DNA from: Nemophila menziesii
Lineage: Eukaryota; Streptophyta; Magnoliopsida; Boraginales; Hydrophyllaceae
Length of the DNA stretch: 64,000 bases
Assembly: GCA_029959085.1 (NCBI GenBank)
Contig: JARWIR010000023.1
Span: 6,213,860-6,277,859, forward strand
Reading direction: 5' to 3'
Position 1 is the first letter of the stretch. Every line of letters starts with the position of its first letter. This document shows, one piece after another, positions 23,969 through 37,629 of the stretch. The notes under the pieces were generated by a model, which saw only the letters and a list, made by a program, of their open reading frames with translations, did not search any database and was not told where the DNA came from. The translations under genes and the position numbers were made by a program.

Positions 23969-24235
23969 TATATCTTTAGTGTTTAGTTTTTTTGGAAGTT
24001 GGTAGTTATATTTGAGAATTTGTGGTGATTACGTGTTTTTGATTGTTTGGATTTTGATTACGTGTTTTTGATTGTTTGGGATTTGATTATATCTTTAGTG
24101 TTTAGTGTTTTTGGAAGTTGGTAGTTATATTTGAGGATTTGTGATGATTACGTGTTTTTGATTGTTTGGATTTTGATTACGTGTTTTTTATTGTTTGGAA
24201 TTTGATTATGTTATTTGATTGTTTGGAATTGTATT
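23969..24235. repeat. Tandem repeat, about 119 bp unit, 3' of transposase gene
   Basis: ATATCTTTAGTGTTTAGT starts at about 23970 and again at about 24089. Each unit contains smaller repeats of GTGTTTTTGATTGTTTGG. It lies in the 3' untranslated region of the transposase gene. Confidence 0.8.
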
Positions 24236-24298
24236 ACGTTAAGTATATTGCTCGTTAGAAATTAAAATTGTCCAATATTAATTAATTAAAAAAAAGGT

Positions 24299-24590
24299 AT
24301 TAGCGACTAGTTCATATGTATGAACTAATCGCTAATGATGTGTATCATTCGTGACTACAAATGTAGTCGCTAGATGTGAATTCAGTATCCAATAAATTAA
24401 TGGTGGTCCATTTTCCCGCCCATTGGGTGGACACCCGTTAAAATTTAACGCTTGGTGACTACTTAGTAGTCGCAAAAACCCTATGTGGCGGTCAAACTAC
24501 GGACATGTGTCAGTCATACTTTCCATTCACGACTACTTCCCAATTGTTTAGCGACTACATAATGTAGTATCTAAAAAGCGTGTCCTATAT
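24299..24590. repeat. Middle motif array of CACTA family B
   Basis: Copies of GCGACTA and GTAGTCGC in both orientations, the same motif as at the two ends of the element. They lie between the transposase gene and the leader of the second gene. Confidence 0.75.
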
Positions 24591-25947
24591 GTACTTCTGC
24601 AGAGACCTCATTTCTTATTTACCTTATACTCCACTTCAAAAAAAACGCATTTCTCTCTCGATTTCTTCCATTCAAATCTTGGATTGAAGCTAGAAACACC
24701 TCACAACCGTCAAAGAAGGTAATATTATCATGATTTTAACCTTTTTTTTACCTTTTTTTTTCTTATGATTTCAATACATTTTATTCTCTCTTTTAAAACT
24801 AATTAAACAAATTTTTGCTTTGTGTTTAAATCCGAATTATATGGGCATGGATTCTACATCAAAAGAGCTTCTATTTCATCCTTCAAGGTATGTTTTTCAA
24901 CACCTAATTTTGTTTAATTTCATCTTTTTTTTTTTTACTTTTTGATGTTGTTAATTCTAAGAATTAAAAAGTGATTTAGGACCTATTTCTATGTTAGATT
25001 TAACACAAGTTAGTATCTAAAATGGAAAATAATTAAATATGAATAATTTTCATGATTTTTTTTGTGAAGATAATGAAATCCGAGAACTTGAGGTGTTATT
25101 TGGGTGTGATTTATGTTAGTTTAGACACTATTTAGATAATAAAAAAAATCAATTATACAAAACTAGAGATTATTAGGGTTTTTGGCCTAAAATTATTTGC
25201 ATTATGAAATTAAAATTGGATGTAATTTGCATTTCTTGGTCTAAAATTGTTTATATAAAAATTTAGAGACCGAATTGAAATTTAAAAAAATAAAAGACAG
25301 TTTTGGAATTAAATAAAGTGTTATAGGAATATAATTTGTCTTAATATGTTTTTTCTGAAAATAAAAGTACAAAAATGCAATTTAAAAAAAAAAAATTATA
25401 TTAAAATAAAGTAGGAATAAAATTGTTTATATAAAAATATGGGGACTAAAATGCAATTTATCAAAAAAGTTAAAGATAATAAAATTGAAGTAAAATATAT
25501 TTTTTTTAAATAAAAGGATCAATTTGCAAATTTAACAAATATTTAAAGAAAATAAAGTAGGACTAAAATGTATTTTTTTTAAAAAGACACCAATTTGCAA
25601 ATTTAAAAGAAAACTAAAAAATTAATAATTAGACAAAGAAAAAAACAACTTTGAAATATAAAAAAAAAAATTATATATTTTTATATTTACTATATGACTA
25701 ATATTTTTTTTTTGTGTAATACAAATTGTAAGTGGAATATTGGATGTATTATTATACTTTTCTATTTATCTAATTTATTTACTTTATTTACTTTGTTTTT
25801 GTAATATTTATTTTGTATTTAATTTGGTGATGTAATAATTTTTATGTATTTAATGTTATATTCATGTATTTAATTTGGTGATGTAATAATTTTTAGTTTT
25901 TCATTTAATTTTTATTTCAGTCTTTTAACTATATTACAAAATAGTAG

Positions 25948-27484
25948 ATGGTCGATGTTATAGATAGGAATCACGGAGGGGATGGTGCATGGGGGCCTCG
26001 ACCGAAATCAAAATCCCAAAAAAACCTTGCAGGTTGTAACAATCAACCGGGCAAATAAAATAATTTATATCCAACATTATTTTAAATATAACTTTTACAT
26101 TAATTAAATCTAATTTAAAACAGAACCAATTGAGCGCAAGAAAAGGGGGAATGCGGCTCTAAAGACTTCCATTAAGGCACTAAAGGCGGTAGGGTGGCCT
26201 TTGCCGATCAATTTTTTGCATTCTAGACGACACGTGGAATCCCTCGGGTAAATACGGGAAACACGTTAGTCATGTGGTTGGGATAACTGTTCGAGAGAGG
26301 ATTTCACCGTGCTACAAAGCGTGGGAGAAAGTTCCGACTCCTGACAAAGTAGAAGTCATTAAGCATTGATCGGTAATGTTAAAACTAATCCCACCATTAA
26401 TAATTTTATATAATAACTTATTAATTTAATTTAACTTTAAATAATTTTTTGGATATAGCAATTTTTCGATATTGCTGGTTAGAGGAAAAGGTCGGATTGG
26501 AAATTTATTTTTGGGAAGTTGGATAATACGATGCGAGTGAGGTACAAAGATTACAAACATAAAGTTAAAAAGCATTACTACTTGTAGGGTAAGAAACCAG
26601 ATGATTTATCCGATGAGATATGGGAGTTGTGTTGCAAGTTATGGGGTTCTTTATGAGGTACTTTGTTTTTTATGTATATGTGTTTAATGTATTTAGAATA
26701 TTTATTAATTATTTTGAATGAATCAGGGTATTGAGCAGTTGATCCCGGATGGGAGGGTGGTAGCGAGGGATGAGGCAACTCAAGAAGAAATCCCAATTCC
26801 ACATATGGGTGCATTTTTCGAGGTGGTGGGCAAAAGCAAGAAGACTAAGCAGTGGAGGTCGAATGGCTATAAGAATGTTGATGTAAGTTTATTTTAAAAA
26901 TTAAATTTTAATTATAATTTTATTCAAATATCGATTTTAATATTAATTTTTTTTTTCATGTCTAAATTTAAGCAGAAATTGTTAGGGGATGCTATGAAAG
27001 AGAAAGTGACTCAGATTCAATCTGAGTCAACTGAAGCTGGTGAGTTGTCGCAAAAGGAGCAAATCGAGTCGGTGAGGGAAACTGCTAAAAAGGCTATTGG
27101 GTCGCCGAAGAGGAGCTGGATACCGAGTATGGGCTGACCGAAAAAGAAGAAGAAAGTCTTGAATTCATCGACTACCCCAGCACAAGACGAGCAAAACGCG
27201 CATATGATGGAGGCAATAAATGAGATTCGAGTAGCCTAAGGAATAGCACCTTATCGACCCCCTAGTACCTCTTCTAGCAGTGCTCCTCCAGTTTATTCTC
27301 AGGCAGCTGTTACTGATGCGATGACTTATATTAATTTGATGAGGGTACAACAGGGTTTGCCCCCTATCCAGCCTATGCCTACTCCTCTAGCTAGTGATGC
27401 ATCCGAGAGTCGAGATGATGAAGAGGGAGATGAAGATGATGACGAGTCCGAGGGAGAAGAGGAGACCCGGTTATATGACCGGTA
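25948..27484 (+). pseudogene. Second CACTA gene (Ptta/En/Spm transposase-24-like)
   Basis: An exon series starts at the ATG at 25948 (MVDVIDRNHGGDGAWGP, ending in KNLAG). A second exon at about 26123-26370 (ERKKRGNAALKTSIKALKAV) contains stops. Later exons give EQLIPDGRVVARDEATQEE and PHMGAFFEVVGKSKK (26727-26885), followed by the last exon at 26974-27484 ending in an acidic EGDEDDDESEGEEE tract and DR. Exon order and the GRVVARDEAT/FFEVVG blocks parallel those at 61304-62844. The family is thought to bind subterminal arrays. The leader region 24640-25947 is AT-rich noncoding. Confidence 0.7.
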
Positions 27485-27664
27485 GTTGTTTATATGGTGT
27501 TTATTTTATTTTATATTAATTTTGTGATGTAATATGACTTTGACTATGTTTTGACTATGGATGATTTTGGTATTTTAAATAATTATTTTGGTTTATAATT
27601 GGTATTTTTAATTATTAATTGGTACTAAATCATAATTTTTTAATTTTTAAAAATATAAAAATAA

Positions 27665-28101
27665 ATGTCATTAGCGACTACAAGTAGTCGGTAATACTTA
27701 AGTCATTAACGACTACTTTGTAGTCGATAATAACTCATCAAACACTGACTACTTAAGTAGTCGGTAATACGTAAGTCATTATTGACTACTTTGTAGTCGA
27801 CAATAACTCATAAAACAACGACTACATAAGTAGCAGGTAACACTTAAGTCATTCACGACTACATAAGTAGTCCTGTTTGATGAGTTATTATCGACTACAA
27901 GGTAGTCGTGAATGACTACAAACCTTTTCGCGACTACAAACTGACTTTCGTCGCTAAAGATTACCTCTAACGACGAGTTTTTCGCGACTAAGTAATAACG
28001 ACTACATGTAGTCAGTAAAGTTTAAATTCGTTTTCCGCGACTACTTTTGTCTTCTTTCGCGACTACAGATGTAGTCGCGGAAAGATGGACGCGGTGTAGT
28101 G
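27665..28101. repeat. Right subterminal array of CACTA family B
   Basis: At least a dozen copies of CGACTAC/GTAGTCG in both orientations up to the terminus GCGGTGTAGTG. Confidence 0.85.
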
Positions 28102-30193
28102 TCAGTATAGAGTCGTCGTTATTTGGAACTAAACATAGGACCTCATAGTTTTTATTTCTTTATCCTTCTCGCTTGTCCAGGAAGGGTTATTACCCTAGAC
28201 CTTTCATTCTTTTATACTTCTATCCTCATACTTGAGTGAAGAATACACATCATTCACTGTCCCTTTCTCCACAAGATTCTTGAACTATATGTATTGTGTA
28301 GGGAGTGAGTTTACATGTTAATTGGACAAGCACACCATAGTAGTTACTAATAAACTCCTTTTGTCTACTTGACTAGCACGTTATCTCTTACATTCTCACT
28401 TCTATTTAAATAACACAATGGTTAACATTACCTAAGAGCGTTGTTGCTTCTAACTTTATACTGTCAATAACACTTGATTGTCGATACCCTAAGCAAAGCT
28501 TTGCATCGGTGTCATCTGGGATACATTCAGAAAAGGGCACTCGAGTGGACGTTTTCATGATCATAAGATTAATCAGTTTGAATCCTCTATTTTCTCCGGT
28601 ACTATGTTGTAACTGTAATGTCTTAAAACTCGCCTCCTTTGTTAAGGTGAGTAATTCCCCAAGTTAATATAAATATATATATAGTAATCAACTCATATAA
28701 CTAAAATTATGTAATTCTAGTCTCTTTTACCTTAGAAACATAAATAACAATCAACTTTTGATTTTTGAATAGACAAGATTAAAATAATTTTCCTAAGTGG
28801 ATATGGATATCAAGTTTTGTCTAATTAATGCTACAATGAATATAATTTGTAGTTCTAACATGAAATTAAATTAGTTAATAAGTTTTAATTCTCTTACTAT
28901 CGATACACGTTTCTTGTTTAGAGGACAAATTCTTTATATGAATTTGTAGTTGAATTTGAAGAGTTTCTAGACACAAGTTTAGAGGAATTTTTTTTTGCGG
29001 TTGGATTAGCTCATTTTTTTCACTATTGGTGGTGTTTGAAAGTCGCCCCATTCTCGAGGAGGAGGCTAGAGTTTTGTGGTGTTTAAGTCTAAGTGATCAA
29101 AAACATCCTTGTTATTTTAGTAACTTTTTTTATCTATTTTCCAGAGTTGTACATAACGTTTGAAGTTTCTATAATAATACACGTCCATTTATGTCTAAGC
29201 TCACAATCTTTGATTTCATTAATATTTTGTCCAATACATATTAGATGGCTTCGAGTAATATTTAAGTATAGGTATGACAGGTAACAGGTCTATAGTGGAA
29301 TAGCTAGGGCCTAAATTATAAATCCAAAAGATTACAAACAAGGGATTCATAGTAACAATGACTCATCTGTGCGTGAGATGTCCTAGAGGTTCATTAATTA
29401 AGTATAATTTATTAATGGTCGAGATAACTTATGGGTTCATTGACTATGACCTATAGTTGGATGAATTGGTTAGCAATGTAGTAGAGATGTGTATATACAC
29501 TGCATTTAAAGTCTTTGCAAAAAAAGTTTTTGGAAGAATGTTATTAACATGTAAACTGCATGTTAATAATCTTGTTAAAGAAAATTAAAAGATAGATAAA
29601 ACCTGTAAGTAAATGAGAGTGCAGACATTGGCTGACTCCTATCTAGTTTAACTCCCTTAGCTAGGTTAGAATGAGGACCCTCTAAATTTGAATTAAATCA
29701 ATTTCAAGTTGTACCCCTTTGTTATGACCTAGTCACCTCTGACTTTACTGGTGGTAGTCATTTTTCTAGACATTCTTCTTTGCTAAAGAGTTATATGTCC
29801 ATCAAATGTATAAAAGTACCTTTATCCATAAGAAATCCAATGTAGGAATAAATTATGGTTTCAACATTGCTTTATTAATCTACACATACTTATCTAGTCA
29901 AGAAAAATGAATTTTTGTTCGAGACCAGTAACAAAACAATTTTAATACAATGAGAAAAATGTCTAAACAATAATTTACAATGAAAATGAAGTAATTTTGT
30001 AAAATAGTTTAGTTAAGACAAGAAAAAATGTAGGTTCACACAAAGAAAAACTTAATAAAGAGTACGAAAAGATAACAAAAGCATATTAAATATCAAATCC
30101 ATAAGGCAAGGACATTAAAAATTGATAGCCAAAGTTGGGGTCTTCGTCATCATGATCTCCGGCTGTAATATCACAATTATCGTTTTGAAGAAT
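28102..30193. other. Intergenic AT-rich region
   Basis: No coding region or transposon terminus recognised. A 63-codon open frame at 29093-29284 has no recognisable motif and is not called. Confidence 0.4.
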
Positions 30194-30540
30194 TCATTTC
30201 CCCTTGTCATCTTTGTCGTTTGTAATAACATTTCCCTCTCCTCCTATCACTAATGCTCCTCTTTCATTCGGGTCACTTATCTTCTCCAGCATCACACCTT
30301 TCCCCTTTTCCTTTGAAATCCCAGCTGCTTTCTCTGAGGCTTCATCCCCTGATTTATCAACTTTGCTGAAATCCAAGGGGATATTCTTGTTCCTCCATGA
30401 ATTTGGATGCCAACAAGAAGAGGCTGCTTTACGTATGTTGTTACTGCTTTGCAGATCCTCGCGCGAAAATGTGTCAAGGGGTCTATCTGTGGCATTTCAA
30501 AAGAATAATAATGTAAATTTATTAAACATTTTTTTGACAA
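30194..30540 (-). pseudogene. Unidentified coding-like fragment
   Basis: A possible exon begins after an acceptor-like ATGCCACAG near 30487. It reads PLDTFSREDLQSSNNIRKA, then NIPLDFSKVDKSGDEASEKA, then a lysine/glutamate-rich stretch ending NDKDDKGK at TGA 30194. Another frame, slightly downstream (30070-30180), stays open as DHDDEDPNFGYQFLM. It is hydrophilic with no domain I recognise. It could be the 3' exon of a host gene fragment; no start or upstream exon is seen. Confidence 0.3.
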
Positions 30541-33180
30541 GAATAAAAACTATATAGCTAGAGATAGCTGATTGGAGAAAAGTAAGGAAGCTAATGTTTT
30601 AAGCACTATCAAAATATACTATTCCTACTTTTTTTTATACATTATAAGTTAATGATTGCTTCAAATAGTAATTTATATTATAAATCTAAATTTTATATAT
30701 TGATGAACAACTAATTAAAATTATTATATATATATATACTAGTAATGTAGAATTTTTCGAAGAAGCTATATAATCATAAAGTTTAATTTCCATCAAAAAA
30801 ACATGTTATAAATGGAAAGATAAAAAGAAAAAACAAATTAGTACCTATCAAAATTGAAAAATGACAAAAGTGTTAACCTGATCAAAAAAAGAAAGAGGAG
30901 GTGGGGTTAATATTTAATAGGGGGAGAAGGGGGTAGGGGGGAGGGATTATAACTTCGAAAGTTCAAAATTAATTTAGAATACATTACTAATTGTAAATAA
31001 GATGCGAAACATATACAAAGATTGATATAACTAAAGTGTTTGGGGGAACTAATTTATATATGTGAATCTGGACTTAAGCTAACTTTGATAAAAAAAAAAA
31101 GTCTATATACCAATCGATCACCTACCTTTATTAGTTTTTCAAATAAATATTATTATGATTTTTTTTAATTTTAGGTTATTAATTTTTCTAAAAGATTATT
31201 ACACACACTATAAAGTTCCAAAGGCTAGGAAGGATTCACCTTTATCCCAAACCATAACAATCTGTCTCTAATATACATACATGTATTCAATGATTTTTTA
31301 ATATACAAAATATACAAAATATACAAATAAACTTTTTTTTTGATATGAAACTTACTATAATTTATTGCAAAGTTATTGATTGATTTTTTCAAAGAAAAAC
31401 TTATAAAGAAATATATTTCATTGTGTAAGTGTTTTTATGTTCTTATCATTCAATAAAGGTAGTTATTTAAATTTCATATATTATAGTAAAACAAAAAATA
31501 TAGTACCTTACCAAAGAAATTGCACGGATAGGGATATTGAAATGTCATAACCAATGATCTAAATCTTGATATAATAATAATTCCATATTAGATACATACA
31601 ACTGGAAAAAAAAACAAAGAATTAAGTACTTATATTTTATTTCTTATATATTGAAAATGATTTAATCTGAATAATTAAAAATTTATATGTAGAGTTTATT
31701 ACAATTTTAATAAAAATATATGTACAAAAGTAAAGAAAATTGATGATAATACTCAAATATTTTTATATTTCTATTTTATTTACAAAAATAAATCAATTAT
31801 ATATATATGGCCTCCTATGAAATTGAAACATAAAATATTATTTCGAAGATCTATAAACACAATGCAATGACTATTAGAATTTAACTTGTAAGAATCAATT
31901 GAGACAAAAATGGTATTGTACAATTTTGACATCTTTATAAATACATATATGAATTAGAGTCGGTAATTGTAATGAGGATTAAATATGAGAAGTAAATAAA
32001 ATTGTACTCAAGTTCAATTTTAAAGTTTTATGTATATACATGAAAGACAACATTCAAATAACATATAATAATCATTTTCAAAATATTATTTTTTAGACAT
32101 ATTCAATTTGAAAAGGAATTCCAGATTAATTAACTAAACAAAATAAGTTTAAAGCATACACAATAGAAAATATTTATATTAATGATTATATTTCATGTAA
32201 AATCAACAAGAAAAAGGTTACTTTAGAATATGTTACCTCCTTAACATAATTTTTGCTTTTGAAATACAGAGGTTCCACATTTCCCAAAAAAATTTAGATC
32301 TATATCAAATATTATAACCAAATTTACATTTGTTTATAAAAGATATATAAAATAGGGTAATGACGCATCGTTGCAAATAGGTAGGTAATTATAATGTGAG
32401 AGAAGGGATAGAGGAACAAAGGGTCATAAAATAGAGAATGGAGTTGTATAATGGTGGCTAGGGTTTTCTTATCGCAAGAGCCTTATTATAAGTATTATAT
32501 ATATAACTAAATAGTTTTTTTAATATAACTTGAGCCTTTGTGAATTCAAGTCATCGTGTATTATATCATTGATGGACCTGATATATTATCTTTGGAATAT
32601 GGTATACTAACTCTTAAATGTGGATTGAATGGTTTTCTCTTGGGTTGCGATTATTGATTCAATGGGCTTTTTTAGTGTTAATTTTACAATAATATAAAGA
32701 ATGCTTAAGCACGTTGGTTTTATATATATTGACATACTAAGGTTCTTTTGGTTTTTTCTTTTCCCGAATTCCATTCTAATACCTTCTAGAACATTATTTT
32801 ATTGATAACTAATAAAAAAAATTATAGCAACATTGCAATAATTTTTTGGTTTTATATTTTCATTTATATGACTCATGTACGTTTCTCGAGGGCGAATAGT
32901 TCATACCTCCCTAGAAAATATTCCGCACTACTGGAAACCTTATGAACAAAAGAAAATATGAAACCGCCCTAATATAAGATATAGTGTCTCAATTTCCTCA
33001 AAAACAATAATGATGTTAAAAAACTAACAAAAATATGTGTTTTTCCGGTTATACCCCAACCCGTTATTAATTCACGTTATTACATCTTACCTTTACATGT
33101 TTTACTTCTCTCCCAAAATAAAAACCCGTTTGGAGTAAAAAATATTTAATTTTTTTAAGCTTATTCTCCCAAATGTTTTT
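30541..33180. other. Very AT-rich intergenic region
   Basis: Homopolymer and TA-rich tracts dominate, with one G-rich tract (GGGGGAGAAGGGGGTAGGGG near 30920). No genes, terminal repeats or RNA genes seen. Confidence 0.5.
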
Positions 33181-33570
33181 ATTACATGGTGTTTTTATGT
33201 CCCTGAAATGGTAACTAGGAGATCTTTAATAGACTAGGAACGAGAGTTTTTAATTCTCGTGTAATAAAGTACGAGAGACGGCTTCCTGGGGTATGAAGCG
33301 AATTTTTGTGTATTGCGAGTATACATAGTCCTCGTGTAGCAAAATCACTAGAGAAGACTTCATGAATTTGAAGTGGTTGTAACAAGTTTGTGATCTCATC
33401 GTGGCTTCAAGAGACATGGATTATCATTAGTGGACTAAGTTTTAGGGAACCGAACCACGATAAATTATGTGTATTTTTTTTCTACACTTCTACTTTTCAC
33501 GTATTTTGTGTTTGTTGAATTGCCTTAATCTTTTATTTTTTACAAAACCCTTTTGTCGTACCCAAAGTTG
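33181..33570 (+). repeat. Possible copia LTR remnant
   Basis: GAACCGAACCACGATAAA near 33452 resembles GGTTGAACCACGATAAACC in the copia LTR at 5325-5345, with a similar T-rich tail. No matching internal sequence follows. Weak call. Confidence 0.3.
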
Positions 33571-34522
33571 TGGTAAGTAAATCAGCACCCAAGAAATCTA
33601 CTACCTACAAGTGTACGAATCATTGATAAATACTCCCTCCGTTCCAAAAAGGTTGTCATATTTACTTTTGCACACAAACTAAGAAATGTCATTTATTATC
33701 CATATGATTACCAAAATGCCCTCCATAAAGTGTTTCGACTTTTTAAATGTTTATTGAGAATATATATTATAATATTTAATTAGGGGTAAAAGTGTTATAA
33801 AGAAAAAAAAAACGTCTTGATTTTCTAAAGTGACAACCTTTTCGGAACAACTATTTTTAGTATAAGTGACAACCTTTTAGGAACGGATGGAGTAATAATA
33901 AGGTAAGTATGGGGGTTACCGTTCTCCACAGGGACTATGATGTCATTGTTCTTGTGTTTTCAGAAGTGTAGAGGGTTTAAGTTGCAACTAGAAAAATATA
34001 AAAAGATATTTGTTTTGTTTTTCAAGTAAAGGACTAAAGTTAAATAATATTAAACTACGATTAACAATAAATTAACTAAATGCCTTGATTGAAAACGTTA
34101 CGAAGAATATAGATGAGAATGTAGCTTGAGAATTGCTAGTAATCCTCACTTTTTCTGAATGTACATATATATATTGATATAAGTACGAATTGGGATTTTA
34201 ACATTATAGTCATAATTCTACAATCTCTCTACATCCTTCTCAGGTAGATAGGGGATGTCGTACAATGCTAGGGACCTCTCCTGAGTAACCCTACAACGCT
34301 TGAAATAGATACTAACCCAAATGACTATCCGGTTAGTTAAGACATCCCAGTTTACTAAAGCAAATTGAATATTTATGTACTATTTTCCATAATCCGAACC
34401 CCCTCCTAAGCAAAAGTCACGAGTACTATAACCAACCTACTACTTTATCAAGGTAAAGGCTGAACATCAAATGAAAATATATGACCAATGAAAAATATTC
34501 ATTCCATTTCAATATAGATATC
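33571..34522 (-). repeat. Solo LTR of a fourth Athila-like subfamily, left part
   Basis: Begins TGGTAAGTAA and continues in 52203-53011 on the other side of the nested element. Without the MITE and one target-duplication copy the total is about 1.5 kb, the usual length of these LTRs. No primer-binding site precedes it and no polypurine tract follows the other end, so it is a solo LTR. No target duplication was found. Confidence 0.65.
33633..33892. mobile_element. Stowaway-type MITE
   Basis: Ends CTCCCTCCGTTCC and GGAACGGATGGAG are inverted repeats. TA lies on both sides (33631-33632 and 33893-33894). At 260 bp it is typical of Tc1/mariner-derived Stowaway elements. It is inserted in the solo LTR. 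Confidence 0.92.
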
Positions 34523-36096
34523 TGGTGGGGCCTAAGGTGTGATAAAAAGATGTATAAAATAAGTGCAAATACACACCCTAAACTAACACGGTACTGCAAG
34601 TATTACAGGATGTATGCAAGTTTTAATGATAAGAATATTCGTTCCTCAGGGACTGACGAAAGTTAGAGAGAACTTATGCAAATTATCAATTGCAGATATT
34701 AAAGATAGATAATAATACGCAAGTAGAAAGAAGAGAAAGATAGATATTTATTTGGTTTTTAATAAGAAAACTAAACTACTAAATTAAAGATAGAAAATAA
34801 ATAACAGGAAAGGAAAGAAGATAGTATGAAAGATATAGCTTAGGTTTTACTAGTATGCACTAATCCTTCTAATTCTATCTATGAATCTAGTTAATAAGGG
34901 AGAATATTAGCTCTTGGTATACTTAGTCAGGATTCTAAATTCCCCAAGCTTAAACCTTGAGAGCGACTAAGGGGGATACGTCACAACCAAGAAGTGATTT
35001 CAAATAGGGTTATCAAACGCCACTAAGGCCCTAAGCAAATACTGCAATCTTGGTGATACGGTGATTAAAACAAACCCTAATGACTATCTAGTTAGAATAT
35101 GTTTTGTCAGAACTACTATCGACACTAGACGTTATGTGGTGGTTCAATAGTTAAACACCCAGTTACGGTGACCATCTAACTACTATTAAGGTAATCCTAT
35201 ACTCGTGCACTAGCAAGGAAAACAATCATTAATTCAAAACACATAATCAAATATAAAGGTAAGTAGCTAATATCAGATTAAAACATATAATTCCCAAAGA
35301 ACTTAGATAGAAGAATTAGAATTCATAGTTTATACATTATGCAAAACCTAAGCTAAGAGAATTAGTTCATACAAAGAAAAGAAGAGAACAGAATTACAAA
35401 ATAAGAGGTTGAAGGAGACATGATTGATGCACAGCTCCCTCCAGAATTCTTCTCTTGTGTTGCAGCTTCCTCTTGGCCTTAGGGTCTGGCCAAGGATGAT
35501 TTTAGAGTGTTAAGAGGCTGTATTTATAGGGTATAGGAAGACCTAATTCGTTTTCTTGAAGGAGAAGGAAAGTAATGGACTCCTAGTCCAACTCAAATTC
35601 GTATGGAAATAAAGATAAACACTGCTGGACCGTTTTGAGCATATCTTCTTCGTTATTGGTCGGTTTGAGCTCCATAAGATACCAAAAGAATCGCAACAGA
35701 ATTATCTTGACCCTGTAGAAGGAAATTACCAAAATCGGCCTATTTCTTAGGTAAAAACGCATATCTTTAGACGTGTATGCAAAATCCCAGATTTAGGCAG
35801 CTTTTCCTTTTCCATCTTTTTTGCTTTTGTTTCCTTATCTCCAATTACCATGCAAATCTCTTTCCATATCTTGTAGTCTTTGACTTGGACTCTAATTAAT
35901 CTCCATAATTATCTTTAAAGCTTCACACTAAATAAACAATTAAACCCAATATGCTCTAAAAATATTATGTTTACTAAATCAAGACCCAAAATAGGAAAGT
36001 GCACTAAACTAAGCTAAAATCAACCTATAAACTAATAAATAAGCCTAAAATGATGTCTCTGAAGAATATTATATTATCACAAATGAGGAGACATCA
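34523..36096 (-). repeat. 3' LTR of outer element
   Basis: 1574 bp, TGGTGGGGCC to GGAGACATCA on plus. TATAAATA on minus at 35521-35528. The 46-bp terminal block is 36051-36096. Confidence 0.93.
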
Positions 36097-36109
36097 AGAC
36101 CCCCAACTC
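36097..36109 (-). promoter_or_regulatory. Polypurine tract of outer element
   Basis: GAGTTGGGGGTCT on minus, adjoining the LTR. Confidence 0.75.
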
Positions 36110-37629
36110 AAAGTTGTATCGTCCCGATACAATAAAAGTAAAGAACAGTAGGGTAGTCAATAAGAAGAAGTAGGAGGAGAATAAGAACAGAACATAATGA
36201 ATGATCCTAGAGCAAAATATCTAAAAAGTCTCATGTAGTAATGCTCAAGAAATAATGCACAAAGATGCTTAATATACATGTATTCAACAATCCATAAATT
36301 CAAGTCCAGATTAATTTCGCAATGCCAGAAGGAGAGGATGACAACTTAGTTCAGGTTAAGGGCTATAGGTTGTTCATAGGTCCCAAATTCTGCATCCAGT
36401 GGTCCACTTACCTACCACCTAATAGCTCAATTGTTTCTCCATCTAGTAGTTAGAAATCCTAAGGTCTTGGTTATAACTTGGCTTAAGGACGGGTGTGGTA
36501 TATTTGGATAATGAAAAGTGAGCTTTTGGCTCTCTCCTCACTAGCCATCAACGAATCGCCCTAGAGCTTGAGTTTTCACTTGAAGATGTTTCTCACTCAA
36601 CCCAATTTATTGATGTTTTTGATGTGCATCCCCAATAACCCAATTAAAACCTTTGATGATATAAAATCCACTTTGCCGGTCCGAATATATATTTTCTTTT
36701 TACATCAATTTTTTTCTTTTGTATGGCAATGATTCTCTTTTTGATGCTGAGATATCACACTATTTTTTTTCATATATATATTCTTTCTTTTTAATGCCCT
36801 TGTTGGAAATTTTAGCTCGTAGCTTCTTTTCCATTCACTATTACCCCGAAAAAGGGTTACAATAATAACAAATCATCATCAATAAAATCACAATTATAAT
36901 TCCCAAATCCCAAAGTTCCCAAATGATGAAACCCACCACCCCAAACTCAAGCTCTAAAACGAGTTGTCTCAGGTTTTGCGATTCGAGTGCGGGTTATATA
37001 GATAAGTCCTACAAACTAAGGGTATGGATTATAATGTGGTTCAATAAAAGGCTTTAGGAAGGCTCAGATGGGCTAAGACGGATAAATAACAATAATCAAA
37101 TAAAAGGGTGAGAAAGTATAAAGGCTTCAAGTGTTTTAATCATGAAAGAACTGCCTTATTCATTTTTCTAACTACCGGATTTCGTTACGTTTTAACTAAT
37201 AGTTCATAGACAAGTGGGTTTTCAACTAATTTTAAACCTCACGTTCTACACACCAAATAACTATCCCTAAGTTTCAACATACTTCTTAGCATTGCTCCTT
37301 AACTTTTCTATCCTTTATTTCATGTTTTCATACATGCATCTAAACAAAATTATGACATCTTTCAAAAACATACTACTTACTATCATTGACCTTAGTAAAA
37401 TCATGCTTAAATAGGTACATTCAAAGATATTCTATGCCTAATTCAACCCAAAAAATTTTAAATTTTATGTAAAAACAAAAAGGAAGATGAGGACAACGAA
37501 TCCCCACCCCCAACTCAAAAATGAGCCTTGTCCCCACGACTCGGAAAAGACTCAAGAAAAAAAAAATTAAAATTAGCATACATATTGCACATAAAGAAAT
37601 GTTAGGGAAGAAAGAAAACATACTCTTCG
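36110..37629 (-). other. 3' noncoding region of outer element
   Basis: Holds the conserved 26-bp hairpin block (36517-36542), CTTTGCCGG at 36671-36679 with a degraded partner near 36846, and polypurine-like motifs on minus near 36940 and 37506. A 66-codon open frame here (37421-37621) is not considered a gene. Confidence 0.6.

Larger units (their letters stand above)
19270..28101 (+). mobile_element. Near full-length CACTA element, family B
   Basis: The left terminus is CACTACTACACGCG and the right terminus, read on minus, is CACTACACCGCGTCC. Flanks are TTA (19267-19269) and TCA (28102-28104), a 3-bp target duplication with one change. The 8.8-kb element holds a tnp2 transposase gene and a second En/Spm gene. 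Both are interrupted by stops and frameshifts. Three arrays of a CGACTACA/TGTAGTCG motif lie at left, middle and right. Confidence 0.9.

Noticed and set aside
29093..29284. 63-codon open frame on plus
   Set aside because: AT-rich, hydrophobic by composition, no start context or homology.
30910..30950. G-rich tract as a quadruplex or telomere-like element
   Set aside because: A single irregular G-rich patch in AT-rich DNA, with no repeat unit or context.
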